This document shows positions 62,201 to 64,000 of a stretch of 64,000 bases of DNA, one piece after another. The DNA is taken from positions 124,001 to 188,000 of the forward strand of contig NZ_WQLA01000005.1 of NCBI RefSeq assembly GCF_009755275.1, in the 5' to 3' direction. The stretch is from Mucilaginibacter aquatilis (GTDB lineage: Bacteria > Bacteroidota > Bacteroidia > Sphingobacteriales > Sphingobacteriaceae). The notes beneath the pieces were generated by a model. It was not told the DNA's origin. It searched no databases and worked only from the letters and a program-made list of their open reading frames with translations. Position 1 is the first letter of the stretch; each line of letters begins with the position of its first letter. The position numbers and the translations under genes were made by a program.

Positions 62201-62435
62201 TCATGTAGCTCATGTTTTCCACACCGTTAATTGATTCTTCTAATGAAGGCGCTACTGAACGTAATACCGTTTCGGCATTGGCACCCGGATAAATGGCAGT
62301 TACCAACACCGCCGGAGGCGCAATATCAGGGAACTGCTGCAAGGGCAGTTTGGTAAGGCCCAATACACCCAGGATCACCAATAGGATGGAGATCACGGTT
62401 GACAGTACCGGCCTTTCTATAAATCGTTGAAACAT
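59241..62435 (-). CDS. RND-family efflux pump of the AcrB/HAE1 type
   Basis: 1064 aa inner-membrane pump. Start MFQRFIERPVLSTVISILL is typical. Helix 4 carries ALVLAIGIVVDDAIVVVEAV with the proton-relay Asp pair, and GAMIG-like repeats appear in the second half (LIMLIGLLAKNAILIVEFA). Two large periplasmic loops follow helices 1 and 7. Genes for the adaptor and outer-membrane factor flank it in one operon. Likely exports lipophilic drugs or metabolites. Confidence 0.96.
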   Translation of the reverse strand: MFQRFIERPVLSTVISILLVILGVLGLTKLPLQQFPDIAPPAVLVTAIYPGANAETVLRSVAPSLEESINGVENMSYMSSTASNDGSLAITVYFKQGTDPDQAAVNVQNRVAQAQSQLPAEVIQQGITTVKQQNSLIGAVGIYTTDPKKYDQTFVANYAQINIIPELKRIPGVGSATIFGGVKDYSMRVWLNPTQMAAYKITPAEVMAAIQDKNLEAAPGKLGERSNEAFEYVIKYKGKLNKPDEYENIAIRANADGSILHLKDVARVELGAYSYSSMSHLNGNDGVAVGVIQLAGSNANEIQIAVDKLMEKAAKDFPKGIEYNNFYRTKTALDESISQVEHTLVEAFILVFVVVFIFLQDFRSTLIPAIAVPVAILGTFFFLNLFGFSINLLTLFALVLAIGIVVDDAIVVVEAVHSKMETDHLSPREATNTAMHEITGAIISITLVMAAVFLPVGFMTGSTGIFYRQFAFTMAIAIVISAINALTLSPALAALFLKNNHAGNGTAGEKAGFAQKFYAGFNRSFNSLTNRYVGGIKFLINHKWLSMGALALVTAITVYMVSNTKSGFIPTEDQGFVAISVSTPSGTSLGKTTKVIEQAEKELRAMPSARFVTTISGFNLLTNSSSPSAAVMFVLLKDNKERGEVKNIDDIQNVIRGKLGAISRGTFFVFSFPTVPGFSNVEALDMVLQDKTGGKLDKFSGVANNFIGKLMQQPAIAFAFTSFKADYPQLQLEVDDDKANQLGVNVRDVLQTMQAYFGSAQASDFNRFGKYYRVIVQADVADKTDPSSIDRVYVRNKTGEMVPIKTLVKLSRVYGSETASRYNLFNSIQINAIPKPGYSSGDAIKAIQDVAAKELPQGFAYEFSGQTREEISSGGQSAVIFALCLVFVYFLLSAQYESYILPLAVILSIPTGIFGVFVAIGWAGIDNNIYVQVALIMLIGLLAKNAILIVEFALQRRRNREGLVAAALEGARSRLRPIIMTSLAFIAGMIPMMSATGPSAQGNHSISIGAAGGMLSGVVLGVMIIPVLFVIFQHLQERVSGVPVIVKHNDGHGHAVTHHEELSH

Positions 62436-62462
62436 GACGTTTTACTTTAAAAGGATTGATGT

Positions 62463-63599
62463 TTAGTTTTTAGCTACGGCGTTGGCTTTGTCAACCGCCT
62501 TTTGTGGGGCGATCTTCATACCGTCTTGCAGGTGGTCAACACCGCTTAATACAATTTGCTGACCCGGCTTTAAGCCGCTTTTAACCAAATAGTCGCTGCC
62601 GCTTTTACCTTCAATTACTATAGGTTGTTTAGCAACTTTATTGCTGTCGCCCACGGCATATACAAACACTTTGTCTTGCAGTTCGAGGGTGGCATCCTGC
62701 GGTACGCGAGCCACATTGTTATGTTGCAGGCTAAGGCGCACTTTGCCGGTATTGCCCGAACGTAACAGCCCATCGGCATTAGGGAAAGTTGCCCTTACAG
62801 TAATTGCACCGGTTGTTTTATCAAACTGACCGTCGATCATATCAATTTTACCCGGCAGGGTATAGCTGCTCTTGTCAGACAGTACCAGTGCTACCGGTGG
62901 CAGGTGACTAATTTTATCTTGCAGGTTTTTTCCTGCGTACTGCGCTTTAAAGTTCACAAAGTCGGTTTCGCCAAGCGAAAAGTATACATGCACATCATGC
63001 ACGTCCGAAAGTTGGGTTAATGCCTCGGCATCTGATGGCGACACCAAACTTCCTTGTTTTTTAACCAGGCGGCCAATGTACCCGCTAACAGGAGCTTTTA
63101 TTACAGTGTAACCTAAGTTTATTTGCGCGGTACCAACCTGTGCTTTGGCCTGTGCCACTTGTGCCTGTGCAACCTGCAAGGCTGCTTTAGCAGCTTTTAA
63201 CTGATAGTCGGACACTACTTTGTTTTGAACCAGTGGTGTAAGTTTTTCAACTTCCAGTTTGGCATTGGCCATAGCACCTTCAGCGGCTTGCTGGCTGGCC
63301 TTTGCGTTATTTAATGCCTCACGGAATGGATTTTCGTTGATTTTAAATAAAGGTTGACCTTTGGTTACATAGGCGCCTTCGTCGGCATACAGGCGGTCTA
63401 AGGTACCGGCCACCTGCGGACGTATTTCTACGTTTACAGCTCCTTCAATTGAAGCAGGATAATCCTGATAAGTGGTTGCCGTATCAACTTTTATTTCAGT
63501 AACAGGCAAGGCTTGCGGAGGTGCAGCCTGCTGTTGTGCCGGCTTTTCTGCACATCCGTACAAAACAGCCAGTGATAAGATAATTGCTAAGGATTTCAT
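62463..63599 (-). CDS. RND periplasmic adaptor lipoprotein
   Basis: 378 aa from the ATG at 63599; the long extension to 63680 lacks support. Lipoprotein signal (LYGCAEK, Cys at residue 16). Features: VEIRPQVAGTLDRLYADEGAYVTKGQPLFKI (lipoyl half), helical hairpin with Ala, Gln and Lys, INLGYTVIKAPVSGYIGRLVKKQGSLV (second half) and the beta-barrel. First gene of the operon after the intergenic palindromes. Confidence 0.95.
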   Translation of the reverse strand: MKSLAIILSLAVLYGCAEKPAQQQAAPPQALPVTEIKVDTATTYQDYPASIEGAVNVEIRPQVAGTLDRLYADEGAYVTKGQPLFKINENPFREALNNAKASQQAAEGAMANAKLEVEKLTPLVQNKVVSDYQLKAAKAALQVAQAQVAQAKAQVGTAQINLGYTVIKAPVSGYIGRLVKKQGSLVSPSDAEALTQLSDVHDVHVYFSLGETDFVNFKAQYAGKNLQDKISHLPPVALVLSDKSSYTLPGKIDMIDGQFDKTTGAITVRATFPNADGLLRSGNTGKVRLSLQHNNVARVPQDATLELQDKVFVYAVGDSNKVAKQPIVIEGKSGSDYLVKSGLKPGQQIVLSGVDHLQDGMKIAPQKAVDKANAVAKN

Positions 63600-63694
63600 G
63601 ATATTATAGAATTTGGATTTGTGCTTAGTAGTGTTTTTGATTTGTAACTTTGTTGCCACCCATAAGAAAAATGGTGACATATAACATCGTTAAT

Positions 63695-63786
63695 TTATTT
63701 AACAGTGTTAAGCTATGTTGACGTTAAGTGGGCTATAAAGAAGGTTGTCATTATATAATGATGTTTAGTTATTTAACAGTGTTAAG
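63695..63786. promoter_or_regulatory. duplicated TetR-type operator region
   Basis: Two identical 18-bp copies (63695-63712 and 63769-63786) each contain the perfect palindrome TTAACAGTGTTAA. Their starts are 74 bp apart, about seven helical turns. A third palindrome TCATTATATAATGA (63748-63761) sits between. The region is between the truncated TetR gene and the adaptor gene. Confidence 0.75.
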
Positions 63787-63804
63787 TAAAGTTGAAAAAA
63801 TATA

Positions 63805-64000
63805 TTATTCCTTTATTGCCTGGATAATTCCAGCAATAGCATCTTTTAAAACCTGCTCATTGATACCATCCGGAACGCTCTGGCGCACATGATTAATTGA
63901 TATTAGTCCATGCACAATTGACCAAAAAGTATAATACCATTTACAAACCTCGTCTTCGGTTGGGTTTTTGTTACCCATTACCTCCTTAATTGACGCGGTA
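63805..64000 (-). CDS. TetR-family regulator, C-terminal part (5' truncated by window end)
   Basis: 65 codons ending in TAA at 63805-63807 read in frame to the window edge. The sequence YYTFWSIVHGLISI matches the C-terminal ligand-domain motif (FWSIVHG) of TetR-type proteins, and VRQSVPDGI follows. The N-terminal helix-turn-helix is outside the window. It is co-directional with and upstream of the RND operon, so it probably controls the palindromes beside it. Too short for automated frame calls. Confidence 0.8.
   Translation of the reverse strand, partial: TASIKEVMGNKNPTEDEVCKWYYTFWSIVHGLISINHVRQSVPDGINEQVLKDAIAGIIQAIKE

Noticed and set aside
63600..63680. 27-residue N-terminal extension of the RND adaptor
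   Set aside because: It would bury the lipoprotein signal that begins at the ATG at 63599.
1..64000. CRISPR array, tRNA, rRNA, insertion sequence or phage module
   Set aside because: No regularly spaced repeats, cloverleaf structure, transposase or phage protein was recognised in either strand.

Overview
The window reads as chromosomal DNA of a Bacteroidota bacterium of the Sphingobacteriales type, most like Mucilaginibacter or Pedobacter. That placement is inferred from protein style and gene content, not from a search. Supporting signs are promoters of the Bacteroidota form (TTG or TTTG, then 19 bp, then TAnnTTTG), an almost complete lack of Shine-Dalgarno sites, many lipoproteins with a Cys-Lys-Lys start, and families typical of the phylum (LruC-domain lipoproteins, DUF4199, M56-TonB fusions, DUF5107-TPR). 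No tRNA, rRNA, CRISPR array, insertion sequence or phage gene was recognised. The gene set is largely housekeeping plus accessory transport and sugar metabolism.

Layout. 1-1153: end of a single-domain response regulator, convergent with a small lipoprotein. 1264-6665: translation cluster rplM-rpsI-rpsB-tsf, then nagA, pyrH and frr. Two gaps in this block (rpsB-tsf and pyrH-frr) carry long hairpins built from 7-nt units. 6823-10601: two tandem paralogous ABC exporters. 10627-13607: small acidic protein, dapF and a divergent HtrA protease. 13812-18895: membrane flippase-like protein plus glycosyltransferase, DUF4199 protein, membrane-anchored LuxR-type regulator, DNA polymerase IV and a small outer-membrane protein. 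19014-20371: AhpC peroxiredoxin and an AhpD-like partner, separated by a palindromic repeat. 20613-25250: TetR-TolC-EmrA-EmrB efflux operon with a perfect palindrome over its promoter.

25537-34669: large secreted PIG-L deacetylase; a four-gene operon (unknown 2-TM protein, ABC ATPase, ABC permease, LolA-like secreted protein); an S9 peptidase; tryptophan 2,3-dioxygenase. 34742-39122: two tandem LruC-domain lipoproteins, followed by about 775 bp of AT-rich DNA without a gene. 39898-45894: a glycosyltransferase, a BlaI/BlaR1-like pair, a beta-CASP metallo-hydrolase and an MFS exporter. 46014-57180: AraC regulator divergent from a tightly coupled sugar operon (sugar porter, DUF5107-TPR protein, GH2, GH35) without SusC/SusD. 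57186-64000: HxlR regulator with its palindrome, then an RND efflux operon (adaptor, pump, outer-membrane factor) read from the far end, preceded by a truncated TetR gene and duplicated perfect palindromes.

The main regulatory theme is local control of efflux by a repressor beside its own palindrome (emr TetR, HxlR, RND TetR). The AraC/GH2/GH35 locus looks like a self-contained galactoside-type catabolic unit. I see no clear new defence or mobile system. The most distinctive unexplained signals are the heptad hairpins in the translation operon, the 28143-31026 export operon, the DUF5107-TPR/GH2/GH35 unit, the membrane-bound LuxR regulator, and the GC-rich inverted-repeat element at 59126-59240.
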